Of a stretch of 64,000 bases of DNA, positions 1 to 10,579 are shown in pieces. The notes beneath the pieces are model-generated. The model was not told the DNA's origin and did not search any database. It was given only the letters and a program-made list of their open reading frames with translations. Every line of letters starts with the position of its first letter. Position 1 is the first letter of the stretch. This stretch comes from Heracleum sosnowskyi (lineage: Eukaryota; Streptophyta; Magnoliopsida; Apiales; Apiaceae). The translations under genes were made by a program, and so were the position numbers. The DNA lies in assembly GCA_030848705.1 (NCBI GenBank), contig CM061239.1:84612363-84676362 (forward strand), given 5' to 3'.

Positions 1-1
1 G

Positions 2-898
2 TTTTCCTCTCTCATGAGTAACAAATATGAGATGAGTATGATGGGAGAATTGTCATTCTTTCTGGGATTGCAAATTCTTCAACAATCTGATAGAATCTTC
101 ATTTGTCAAGCTAAATACATCAAGGAACTTCTCAGAAAGTTCAACTTGGAAGATTCATCACCTGCAAAGACACCAATGTCCACCTCAACCAGTCTAGATC
201 TTGATCCTAAAGGGAAGAAAATTGACTCAAGCACCTATAGAGGCATGGTAGGATCTCTTCTATACTTAACTGCTAGCAGACCTGACATCATGTTTACTAC
301 ATGTCTCTGTGCAAGGTTTCAAAGTGATCCAAAGGAGTCTCACTTAGTAGCCATCAAGAGAATCTTTAAATACCTAAAAGGCACTCCTAACCTAGGTCTT
401 TGGTATCCCAAGAACACTGGATTTGATCTAATTGGCTACTCAGACTCAGACTATGCTGGATGCAAGATTGACAGAAAGAGTACTACTGGTAGCTGTCAAT
501 TTCTTGGTGAAAGATTGGTCTCATGGTTTAGCAAGAAGCAGCATTCAGTTTCTACCTCAACTGCAGAAGCTGAGTATATTGCTGCAGGCAGTTGCTGTGC
601 ACAAATTCTATGGATGAAGAATCAACTTCTGGATTATGGTCTAGTGTTGAGATAAATTCATATCTACTGTGACAACACTAGTGCCATAGCCATTTCAGAC
701 AATCCAGTTCAACACTCTAGGACAAAGCACATTGATATAAGACATCACTTTATCAGAGAGCATGTTGAACAAGGAACTGTGAAGCTGATCTATGTCCCAA
801 CTGACAAGCAACTTGCTGACATCTTTACTAAGCCATTGGATGAAGCAACCTTCAACAGGTTGGTAAGTGAATTGGGAATGCTGAACCTGGTATGTTGA
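2..898 (+). pseudogene. pol: copia pol, end of reverse transcriptase and RNase H
   Basis: This is the C-terminal 299 codons of the polyprotein that copies element RNA into DNA. The frame enters already open at the window edge. It shows the conserved late RT/connection block (MGELSFFLGLQ, then YRGMVGSLLYLTASRPD) and RNase H signatures GYSDSDYAGC, KKQHSVSTSTAEAEYIAA and a C-terminal block ending KPLDEATFNRLVSELGML. An in-frame TAA at 653-655 cuts it; the reading frame then continues with good similarity to the end at 896-898. The A2 copy (58941-59225) has two sense codons where A1 has the arginine and the stop, so the stop is a point change private to A1. Family assignment is firm. Confidence 0.92.
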
Positions 899-1253
899 TT
901 TACTCAGTTTTCTATATTTCCAAATTCTCTATTGAAGCTCATGACAGCAACTTCAAACATGCTGTCAAGAGAAGTTACTGTCTACTTGGTTTATGTCTGT
1001 TATGTGACAGCATGTGTTGATTTGACTTATCATGTCAGTATTTTGTGCCAGTCTCATACTTTTAAACCGTGTATGACATTAATGTGGTTATCTGTTAAGT
1101 TTGAGAGATAAAAATCTATTCCATTGGACTTTCACACCCTTTTGCATTAATCTGTAGGATTAAAGGAGGACACGACCATTAATTACTTTTGTGGTAGTTG
1201 TATGGGTACTCTAACTGTTGACCATTAGACTTTAATCCTTAGACGGTTTTGCC

Positions 1254-1260
1254 TATAAAT
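1254..1260 (+). promoter_or_regulatory. TATA box ahead of the small accessory ORF
   Basis: A TATAAAT within GCCTATAAAT lies 51 bases before the ATG at 1305. The A2 copy has TATAAAA within GCCTATAAAA at the same distance from its ATG, although flanking bases have diverged. The spacing would put a start site roughly 20 bases before the ATG. I infer an internal promoter giving a separate mRNA for the downstream ORFs. No transcript evidence is available here. Confidence 0.45.
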
Positions 1261-1304
1261 TAACCTTAGGTTTCACCAGTCTGCTCTCAGTTTTAAAGTA
1301 AATA

Positions 1305-1571
1305 ATGGAAAACAAAGTAGGAATTGAAGTTGGTCTAAAGAAGTGTGATAGTGAACCCGACAGTGAAGAGATTGATGAGCTCTTTGAGATACTGTTGGAC
1401 GCCATGGATGAGATAGACGAGGAAAAGAAGGCCAAGGCTAAGGCTAAGGAAGAGGAGGCCAAGGCTCAAGAAGAAGAGAAGGTGCTTCAGGCACTTCTCA
1501 AGGAAGAAGGTCGCACTGAAGAAGAGGCTAGGGCAGAGCTTTTAGAACTAGTTAATAAAATCATGAAATGA
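1305..1571 (+). CDS. small acidic coiled-coil-like accessory ORF of the Sirevirus
   Basis: This is an intact 88-codon ORF between pol and the long accessory ORF. The protein starts MENKVGIE, is dominated by Glu, Lys, Ala and Leu, and from about residue 20 to 80 has the heptad-like pattern of a long charged helix (KAKAKEEEAKAQEEE, then LLKEEGRTEEEA). It ends LLELVNKIMK. The A2 copy carries an 87-codon homologue at 58274-58537 with the same first eight residues and the same LVNKIM ending, while the middle has diverged but kept its charge and length. Persistence of an open frame in two otherwise broken copies suggests it is a real gene of the family. I do not recognise a named domain. Function is unknown; a helical interaction or assembly partner is only a guess. 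Confidence 0.65.
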   Translation: MENKVGIEVGLKKCDSEPDSEEIDELFEILLDAMDEIDEEKKAKAKAKEEEAKAQEEEKVLQALLKEEGRTEEEARAELLELVNKIMK

Positions 1572-2249
1572 TGTACTCAATGTTCTATTCTGAATGATTT
1601 TATTAATAATAATAATAAAAGTTCTTGTCTTTGTGGTTATTGAGTTTATGATTTGTCTGTGTTAATTGCTTAATATCTGTGTTCAAAAAATTACATTGCT
1701 AAATCCATAATTTGTCAATATTAAGTTAAGTGTATGAATCAAGCATTCTAATAAGTTCATGACAGAACCAATTCCTAATCGAAGTTACTGTCGTTAAGAA
1801 GGATACTGTCGTGTGTTTCTTGACAGCAACCTTCTTGACAGCAGGGAAAGACTTTCTGTCAAGACTTGTAAAGGATACTGTCATTCATATGCTTAACGGT
1901 GACAGCAAGTTTTTGCGCAATAGTTGCTATCGCGCAAAACCTACTGTCACCACCTCTTATTACTGACAGATTGTTTCTAGCGCACAGGTTACTGTCACCA
2001 ATAGTGGACCGTTGAAATTGGATATTCATCCCACGTTGGTCAGTGAATAACGGGCAGTAACTCACGTGTTTAAGAGTGGGTTAAGACACGTTCTTGAAAT
2101 CCACTTTTTATGCACAAAACGTTTGAGATACCCCTATTTATTCCCCAGTTACTCAAACATATCTTTCTCTTTCTCATCAAACTCAAGGCAAAATACCTTT
2201 CTTCGGGCAAAAAGCAACTTTCTTACTTTCTTCTTTTCTTGAAATCTCC
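1572..2249 (+). other. spacer between accessory ORFs with GACAG/CTGTC cluster
   Basis: This non-coding spacer carries 11 copies of GACAG or its complement CTGTC between 1760 and 1997, nine of them as the full TGACAG/CTGTCA. About 0.5 would be expected by chance in that length. Both orientations alternate, so the transcript could fold into several small stems. The A2 spacer has a matching cluster at 57860-58080. A weak TATA-like stretch (CTATTTAT, near 2134) lies about 110 bases before the next ATG. Possible roles are promoter, transcription-factor sites or an RNA structure; none is shown. Confidence 0.6.
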
Positions 2250-5200
2250 ATGGCACCCAAACAGACTCTCTCTCAAACAAACTTTGCTGGTATCTTTTCC
2301 CCAAATGATGCTGGTGAAGGTTTCAAAGGACTCGTGTTTTTCTTGAACAAGTCCTATCTCGGTTCTGCCATTACCTCAACCCCCATTCTTGACTTAGACA
2401 GACTTGAGGCATTTTGGCGAACTGCTGTTGTTCAAATTGAGGGTGAGAACCCGGGTATTCAATTCAAAATCTCTGGGCAACACTACACTCTTACAGCTGA
2501 GGTCATCAACACTGCTCTTGGTATTACACTTGAAGCAGGACAGAGATTTACTGAACTTGCCAATGATGACACTCTCAAGAAGCTCTTCTTGAAGATTGGG
2601 TATGCAGGCCCTATTCTCGAAGAGGGGACTACCAAATGGTATCCAACTGGTGAAATGGATAGGAAGCATCTGAGAAAGGAGTGGAGCATGATACTTGATG
2701 TAATGGTCAAGGTGTTCTCTATCAAGTCCACAGGCTGGAATGGAATACCCTCCTACATCAAGAAACTGACACATTCTCTTGTCCATGGATACAAGGTGAA
2801 TGTTGGAGCTCTCCTCATGGCACACCTCACAGCTGCCATAGGTAAGAAGGTATCAATCTACCCTCGCTTTCTTATGATGTGCATTAATTCATTCGGTGAT
2901 TTTAATGATACTGCCCCTCGTTTAGAGGCTTGCTCAGTCTTGAAAAAGAACACACACACACACTGTTATCATCACAGGATCTCCATGCACATATTCCACT
3001 TTGTTTTACTCAGCACATGGTTGATCAAGTGTCCAATCTTGATTATCCATTACCTTCTGGTTATGATTCCTTTACTCTTGAGAATGAAACTGAATTAGAC
3101 CCAAATTCAGTTAACCCACATTCCACACCATACACTCAGCCTAGGCCCTCTAGACTTACCAAAGCCCAAAGAGAAGCCTTGCAAGAATCCAGAAAAAGAC
3201 CCTTAGAAGCTGATGTTGGTGGTAGCTATGTTAGTCAAGAGGGAGACCCTGCACCTAGTGCAGCAAATAAGGAAGGTAGTCAAACAGAACCCCCAGTGGT
3301 TCCCCCTGAGCCTAAGAAGAAGAGAGCTAGGAGGACCAAAACCACTGTTAGCCAAACTGCAGTTTCTCAACAAACTGTAGTTACTGAAAGGGATTCAAAC
3401 ACCTCCCTAGATGTGCCTTCACAACAAGGTGCATCTATTGAAATTGGCCTGTCTCCCAAGGCACCCTGTACAGAGTCTGCACAAACTCATGGTTCACAAC
3501 CTGAGATACCCCCACTTGAAGAAACGCACAGTGAGTTAGGGCACAGTGAGGATTTCTCTACTCCTATTGATGGTTCACTTGTTTCATCTGTGAATCAGCC
3601 CCCACTCTCTGCTACACTTTCACCTTCTTCCTTCCCTACACATTCTTTTGTTTCTTCTCCACAACCTAGAGAAGGGGACAGTCCCAACCCTTCAGGTTTT
3701 GATCATCCATCTCCAATCATGGATGAGCCCCCATCTAGTGGTCCACAAGAACCCATTTCTCAAAGTGAGATGGACACCACTCCTCCAAACACTGAGCTAG
3801 GGCAAAGTGGTATTTTGTCAGAAAATGAAACAGCCAACACTTTGTCTGAACTCCAAGGAGCATCTTACCTTCAGGAAGATGCTGTCACAGCCTCTGTTGC
3901 TGTCAAAGACACTGGAAATGTTGTTGTCCTGGACACAGCTGCTGTCATGGGTGGAGAGAAAGATACTGTCACTACAGAACCTACTGTCACTCCACCTCCC
4001 AAAGTTGTTGTCATGCCAGAACCTGCTGTCCAGACTCCAACTGACAGTAACATTCCTGCCACAGAAGCTGTCCAGTCCCCTCATCCTGATTTTGATGCTG
4101 TGATCATTGAGGATGCCTCTGATGATGATCTACCTCTTGCCAAACTCTTAAAGGTACATTCTAAATCTACTCCTTCCATGCATGTTAGTACTGCTCATAC
4201 CCATGCATCTAGGTTGAGTGAGGGTGTGCAAAAGAAAACAGAGATAAAAGAAAAGAGAGGTGAGCATAAAAATGAGAGGCAGCCAAATGAGCTGGCAAAA
4301 GGAGAGGGACTTGAGCATGTCCAGAGAGATATTGAGGGAGCCCACACTGTTCAAGCATTAGGCCTTGAGAGTCAATCTGTGAGGGGTGATGAGATCACTC
4401 AAAAACACCCTGAGAGTGTGAGAACCCCCATAGCCTCCAAGCCCCTTTCTTTTCCTTCCCCTCCAAGAAGGTTAAGGTATGGTGGCCCATCTGCTACTTA
4501 TGGTAACAGGATTGCAGCTCTAAAAGGACAGTGTGCTACATTAAACTCCAAGCTGGACTCTCTCTCTAAACTGGTGGTTGATGGTTTTGCTGCTACTCAG
4601 CTCTCTATCCAGTTCCTTACTGACCTAGTAGCTGCCAACTCAACTAAGGGGGAGAAGGTAGCAAGATCAGAATCATTGCCTATTCAGGAATCAGGTGGAA
4701 CTCAGGGGGAGCCAGTAACTGTGAAGACCAAAGGGGGAGCTAAAAGGAAAGCAATGTCAAAGGGGGAGCAGGTCAAACCAAGCAGTGGACAACCAAAGGA
4801 TAAAGCTGAAGAGCTTGTTGAAGTTGACTTGGATGGAGAAAGAGTGTTGATGTCTAAGGCAACTCAAGATGCATTACAAAGAAGACCTGCATCTAGACAT
4901 CCAATTCTACCTCCTGTGGTAATTAGAGAGCCAACTCCAGAAACTCAAGAAACTGCTCTACAGAAGAAATGGAGAGAAATGGAGGAACAAAACAAACTTG
5001 GGAAAGGTAAAGGGAAACTGCCTGAATCCATCCATAAAGGAAATACTTGGTCCAATGGTACTGAGTATGATCAAGAAGAAGCCAATACTCTGATGGTGGA
5101 TTACAGGGAGAGCACATTACACAATCATGACAGTGAATTTAGCAGTTTGGTGGAATAAGCAATGAATGCTCCAAGCAACCGTCCAACGAACACCACAAAA

Positions 5201-7312
5201 CTGTTAAAGGATCAAATCACCAGTGTCAGTGTAATGGTTAATGATGAGAAAAGATGGGCTGTAAGTATTTATCTCACTTCTGGCATATCTTATTTCATCA
5301 CAATGCAGTTATTGCAGAGTCTGCCAGCAAAGGTGTTGTGTGCTTTGAAGGGAAAGATCAGGGCAACTCAAACACCATTCAATGAAATATTGGATATGCA
5401 AATCCAGAACCTGCTCACACAAAAGCTACCTGAAGTCTACACAAATCCACCAAGTGTTTTCTACAGATCTGTAACTAAGGATGGCACAAGAAGAAACAGC
5501 TTCATGAATTTGGTTGGCACATCCAGAAAGGAAACCAAGTCAATTCTGAAAGTGTTAGATGGAATACTCAGTTCAAATGCCAATCCAGGAAGAGTTTATG
5601 ATGTTCAAGAGATCTACAAAATGCTGGTGTTGAGAAACAAGGCACTGGGAGCTAGAGTGAAGGAACTAATCTCTAGAGCCAATGCTAAAAGAAATGATCA
5701 AGGTGGAAGCCGTCTCTATGACATACCTCCTCATGATGGTGATGATGATGATGATGAGGTTGGAGGTGGTGAAGCTTCTGGAAATGCTGGAAATGCTGGA
5801 AATGCTGGTGGAAGTAATTCTGGGAATACTGGTATTCAATCTCAGAATGAAGGCAATGAAGAAACTCCTAGTCAGGAAAAGAAAGATGCTGGTGCAACAA
5901 ATGAAGAGGAGTCAAGAATACTGGAAGCTTTGGAGGCAAGCATTCTTAGATGTGCTATTGACTGCATAAATGCAGAAAAAGATGTTGTCACCAAAGGTAC
6001 TGTCGACAAGGAAACTGTCAAAGAAGATGCTGTCAAAGAAGATACTGTCGACAAAGGTGCTGTCAAGGAAGGTTCTGTCAAGAATGAAACCAAAGCTGCT
6101 GTCAAGCCCAAGAGACTGAAAGCTAAAGCTAAGGCATGGTTTACTAGACAGAAACCTGCAGGAAAGCACATGTGCTCAGGAAAGGAAAAGGCCACTGGAT
6201 TAGGCAGAAATTTGAAGATGCCAATTCAATCAATTCCTCCCAACAGTCTTAAAGTTCAACAGATGCAATCTTGGGAAATCAAGAGTGTTGAGGTTAAATT
6301 GGATGCAAATCAAGAGGCCACTGAGTACATTCTGTGGTGGGAAGAATCAAGATCTACCAAGGTTGATAAGGACTTCAACCTGGTGTCCACATCAATCAGT
6401 GGTAGGACATCAACCATAGATAAAAGGAGAATTGACTTCTTCTACCTAGAAAGAATGGTAGAGTTGCTGGAGAGCTATGATAATGTTCCTAAGTCTGTCA
6501 TGGAACATATTTTGAAATATCAGGCTGACAGGGATGCTGAATTCTATCAGAAATTTGGCTACAATTTTGCATATTTTGATGATGCTGATATTCTAACTGA
6601 CCTCCCACCTTCTCCTATACCATACCATTGGTACTATGAGTTTGAGGTCTTACCCACAGAAGAAAGGGAAACCCAACCCACTCAGGAAAGGGAACCCAAG
6701 CCAAGCAAAAGACCTGAATCTTCTCAATATTCTCAAACTAAGTCAGAACTTGATAAGAAGGAAGCTGAACTACTGGAAAAATGCAAGGTCTCCAACAAGG
6801 CAGAAAGTGAAGCTCCAAATTATCAATCATGCATGCTGGAAAATCCCCTAAGAATGAAGTATCTAAAAGAAGAAATCTATGTTTGCAGCTTTCACAAGCT
6901 AAAAACAACTATTCTGAAGGATTTACAGTATATGGTAGCTGGATCTATTCATCCCTTGGAGCAGATTTGTTCTGATGAAATAGAGAATGTATTGGAAGGG
7001 AGAAAAGGAGAAGACTCAAAGCTGGACAAACAAAGAAGAAGGACTCTCAATGCTTATCCTGGAAGTAGATTCAAGCTCATTAATGAAGAACTTCACTTCA
7101 GAACCTATCCTTATGATATAGAGCAATGGCTGAATCTCAGGGATGCTAGTTCTCTTCTCTCCCCTACTATAAAGAAGATCATTGAAGAAGTAGAGGATGC
7201 TGCAGTTTCTGCTGCTGAAATTTCTCTTATAGAAGGTCTAAGAGGCTGCTTGGTAGAAGCTCTCAAAAGAGAGGATGTAGCAAGGCAGAAGAGGAAATCT
7301 CAAGCTAAGTAA
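2250..7312 (+). pseudogene. long downstream accessory ORF of the Sirevirus (env-like position), broken
   Basis: One reading frame of about 1,690 codons starts MAPKQTLSQTNF. It is broken by a frameshift in a CA run near 2945-2960 and by a TAA at 5156-5158 (GAA in A2). Residues 1-235 form a globular-looking block (FWRTAVVQIEG, LFLKIGYAGPILEEGTTKWYP, THSLVHGYKVNVGALLMAHL). Homologous N-terminal blocks are, from memory, common in the downstream ORF of asterid Sireviruses. It is followed by a long Pro/Ser/Thr-rich stretch, basic patches (KKKRARR), acidic runs, repeats around (E)D(A/T)VK at 5980-6110, and a conserved C-terminal block (YLERMVELLE, LENPLRMKYLKEEIY, GEDSKLDKQRRRTLNAYPGSRFKL). I see no signal peptide and no clear membrane segment, so calling it an envelope rests only on position. 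A2 carries the homologue at 45912-57575. Function unknown. Confidence 0.8.
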
Positions 7313-7390
7313 AAATTCTTAATCCATTCTGATCTTGTTAGTTAAGTTGTCAGCACATATTGTAAATTTGTTGTTATTTTCCATAAAAAC

Positions 7391-7404
7391 AAATTGGGGG
7401 AGAT
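7391..7404 (+). other. polypurine tract of copy A1
   Basis: AAATTGGGGGAGAT lies immediately before the TG of the 3' LTR and is repeated, complemented, beside the A2 LTR. It is the expected primer site for plus-strand DNA synthesis. Confidence 0.85.
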
Positions 7405-8464
7405 TGTTGGGATTTATGGGTGATAACATAGAAACAACTTAATTTTGAATGTACTTAATTTTTGATTAAGTAGAACATACTGTCACAGCCAAAGTATGTT
7501 CTTGTAATCAGTATGTAATGTTATTCTAGTTGTATAATTTGAAAGAAGTTCACTTGCTGTGTTCAAGCCTCAAAGGATGTATAATTAGATGACAACATGA
7601 ATAAAGGTTACTGTCCTAAAGCTTCGACAGTAAGATTACAAGAAGACAGAATGTTGCAAGTCAAGACAGCATATTCACTCTGACAGCAACATTGGCGGAA
7701 GACTACGCGACAGCAACTTTAGCCCTCGACAGCAAGCTTGGGAACCTCGACAGCACATTATGCGGGGAACTCCTACAGTCACCAAAAGCACATTCATGTG
7801 ACAGCAAGCTTTATGGCCAAAGTAACTGTCTCAAGAAAGATCCCTGTTCTAGGTATCTTTCTCAGTCAAATCCCGTGACAGCTTCAATGTTCAAGAAACA
7901 GGCGTGTTGCAGTATCCCTAAGCTGCACCAAGTCTGCAAGACTACGACAGAAGCTTCAAGCACTGCAAAACAAAAGCGAATCAATTCAAGAGCAAGGTCA
8001 AGTCTTTATTTGCTGAATTGCTTAAGCTGGAAATAGAATGAATCTAGGTTGCTTTCTTTGTAATGTATATCTGACATGTTAGGAATTTAGGAAAGTCACA
8101 TGGGTAAGACAATCTGTAAGAAGCTGCCACTTGACAGTGACATCAGCTTCACAAACCTGTGACTGATAGTGATAGGATTAGTCTTATACCTACTATCAAT
8201 TCATTCTAGAATAGTAACGAAGACAAGCAAGTGTCTGTGAAGAAAAACAGAAGCTCAAGAATTCTCTCTTGAGGTTGTAGCAACACTTTGCAAAATAAAT
8301 AAAACATTTATTTTGTGAATCCTGTCTTCTCGATTATACTGTTTGTGAATGCATACTCATTATTGATAACATTAAATCTTAGGTTTGGTTGTTGAAACTG
8401 AGATTGAATTTTATCAGTATTGCATTCATCCCCCCCCCCCTTCTGCAATACACAAGGACCAACA
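7405..8464 (+). repeat. 3' LTR of Sirevirus copy A1
   Basis: This 1,060-bp repeat begins TGTTGGGATT and ends GGACCAACA, with short inverted ends TGTTGG/CCAACA. It matches the A2 LTR at 44745-45777 in start, end and internal layout. Between 7611 and 7950 GACAG or CTGTC occurs more than a dozen times, mostly in the GACAG orientation. A C-run hairpin sits 13 bases from the end. The ORF that can be read at 7692-8036 is chance within the LTR. Confidence 0.9.
8417..8451 (+). other. hairpin with C11 loop near the LTR end (family A, copy A1)
   Basis: GTATTGCA at 8417-8424 pairs perfectly with TGCAATAC at 8444-8451. The 19-base loop contains a run of 11 C. The same element occurs at 44758-44787 in A2 and, with an entirely different stem, at 33808-33842 in family B. 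Confidence 0.75.
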
Positions 8465-9858
8465 AAATTCATCTTTATGCAGTAAATTAGCATTCTTTGA
8501 AACTGACTGGGTCTTATTTTATTTTTTATAGTCTAGTTTGTATGATATTTGGGTCTGTAATTTTTCATTAATGTATTTTCAGTTATCTACGATATTTGTA
8601 TGATAAGATGTTAGATGTTCGGGTAACATTGTGCTTTATACCTTGAAATCCCTAATAAAATTTTAGGTAGCATTTGTTTTGTGCTCTGTAAAACCCCTAT
8701 AAGTTATTCGAAAATGTATTCGAAAATGTAGGACATCCTAGAAGTGTAAGATTTTCTCTCATGTTAGTAAGTAAGATAGACTTTCCGCTAAATTATTTTG
8801 AGTATTATTTGTTAGTGTAAGAGTATGTGTAAAACATGGCTATTTTTTTTTTGCTTGGAATGGAAAGCATATATGTTTACATTGTGATTTTAGGTATTAG
8901 TGGTATTTTATCTCGTCCAATTTTTGTCATCACTTCTTGTTTTTGATATTCAGTTCATATTCATATTACCATCATGTCTAACCTTGTTCATTTTGACATT
9001 GTTTTATACCGCTATATGAGCTTTTCGTTTACGGCCAGTCTTTGTTTCTTTATTTTTCCTAGCAAGATAATTATAATTTAGGTGGACTATTTAATGGGAA
9101 TAGCGCGAGTTGAAAACTTTGAGTTTAGTTTTAGCATAATGTTATAGCCTATAAATGTTAATTTAGATCCGAATTTGAATAATTTTGTTGTATTTTTAAT
9201 TCATGAATTGTATAGAATTTGAGAATTAGTTTATCGGATTTTGGTGGATTTTTGATTAAGTGAATTTGGATTTATATATTATTTTGAGATAACCTAGTTG
9301 TTGGGAAGTTAAACAATGTGCACATAATGAAAATAAGGGAATCAAAGGTCTATAATGTAAAATCTTCTAATACTTGGTTAGTCATGCATTACCCTAATTC
9401 TTGTATAAAGGTGACCAATACGAAAATTATGAACAGGTTTGGCTTTCAAACATTCAAAAACAGTTGTTTGTCACTTCGAAAAATCAGACACAATGCACAG
9501 AATCTTGAAACTGTCTCCAAAGAAAATATTTGTCAGAACATTAGTTTTAGGGGAGATGGGCCCTCCAGTGATAAATTTTGCCAAACCCGTATAATTCTTA
9601 GTTCAAGCTCCCTTTTACTAACTGTGAGTATTAAAAACATAAATTTCTATGATAAACAAAAGTATACACCAACAGGAACCTCATTATGATCCCGAAAAAA
9701 AGGTTTTTGTAAATCAATGGACAAGATTCAAGAAGCCGACATGCAAAAAAGACAAAAACAATAACATCACAATTAGCATCTATATCGACCTACTCGAATA
9801 GTCCATGTGTTAACCTTCATTGCAGATCACCAAATTCAAGTACTTTTCACGTCACAAT
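8465..9858. other. AT-rich intergenic stretch, no gene recognised
   Basis: No convincing coding, RNA or repeat structure was seen. A 123-codon open frame at 9318-9689 has no recognisable motif and no composition bias that supports coding. The last eight bases, 9851-9858, are the left target duplication of the next element. Confidence 0.6.
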
Positions 9859-10495
9859 TAGGGATGGGCATTTCACCCGCCCCGCCTGACTCCGATCAGA
9901 TCCTCGCCCCATTCGGGTCGTGGATTTGGAGAATTTTTCGGGTTCGGGGCTGGGATCGGGAATAAATTTAGAAAAATTTCGGGGATTGGAACGGGGTCGG
10001 GGATTAGGGTATCCCCGCCCCGCTCCCTGTTCCCCATATTTTATTAAAATAATATGTTTTTATATGTATATTAATGAAATTACTATAAACAAATCTAATT
10101 CATATTAATTGCTATAGTTTAAATTTTTAAATCCATTCTCCTATTCAAATATTTCATAGTAGAATATAATTTATTTACAATAATTTTAATCTTAATCTTT
10201 ATCTTTTGCTTTAAACATGTGTTAATTAAAATTATTGTTTAAAAATACTATATTAGGTTTAAAATATATATTTCATATTATGATGTATCAGTTAAAATTT
10301 ATTAGAAAATGCATCGTGGAATATAAAAAATTTATCTTTTATAAAAAATAAGAATCTCTGATTCCCCGCGAGGATCCCCGTTCCCTGTTCGGGGTGGGGA
10401 TCGGGGAGAAAATTATTCCACGTTCGGGGATCGGGGCGGGTTCGGGGATCGGGGATAGCACTCTCCGGCCCGAAGTGACCCGATGCTCATCCCTA
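9859..10495. mobile_element. hAT-type MITE, 637 bp, with 8-bp target duplication
   Basis: The ends TAGGGATGGGCA and TGCTCATCCCTA are inverted complements. They are flanked on both sides by GTCACAAT (9851-9858 and 10496-10503). An 8-bp duplication with TAGGG ends is the signature of the hAT superfamily. The subterminal regions are GC-rich and repeat the motif CGGGGATCGGGG in both orientations, while the middle is AT-rich. No transposase is encoded; movement would depend on an autonomous relative elsewhere. Confidence 0.9.
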
Positions 10496-10579
10496 GTCAC
10501 AATATTGTCTTATGTCTTCTTCAATGCAACAATTGAGTTGAAAATTCTATCAAAAAAAACTTTAGACCATTAAGTACGC

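Larger units (their letters stand above)
1..8464 (+). mobile_element. Sirevirus-type Ty1/copia retrotransposon, copy A1 (3' part)
   Basis: The window opens inside the reverse transcriptase domain, so the 5' LTR, gag and most of pol lie outside. In order it holds the pol end, a small acidic ORF, a long accessory ORF, a polypurine tract and a 3' LTR running from TGTTGG to CCAACA. Coding sequence downstream of pol, ahead of the 3' LTR, is the hallmark of the SIRE/Maximus lineage of plant copia elements. The same arrangement is present on the minus strand at 44745-64000 (copy A2). A1 is dead: pol and the accessory ORF each carry stops, and the accessory ORF also a frameshift. The target duplication cannot be tested because the 5' end is not in the window. 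Confidence 0.9.

Noticed and set aside
2250..7312. Calling the long accessory ORF an envelope gene
   Set aside because: No signal peptide or membrane segment was visible; only the position suggests env.
7692..8036. 114-codon frame in the A1 LTR
   Set aside because: Not preserved in the A2 LTR; it is chance within the LTR.
9318..9689. 123-codon open frame
   Set aside because: No recognisable motif, and composition is that of intergenic DNA.
9920..10108. 62-codon Gly-rich frame
   Set aside because: Lies inside the hAT MITE and reads its GC-rich subterminal repeats.
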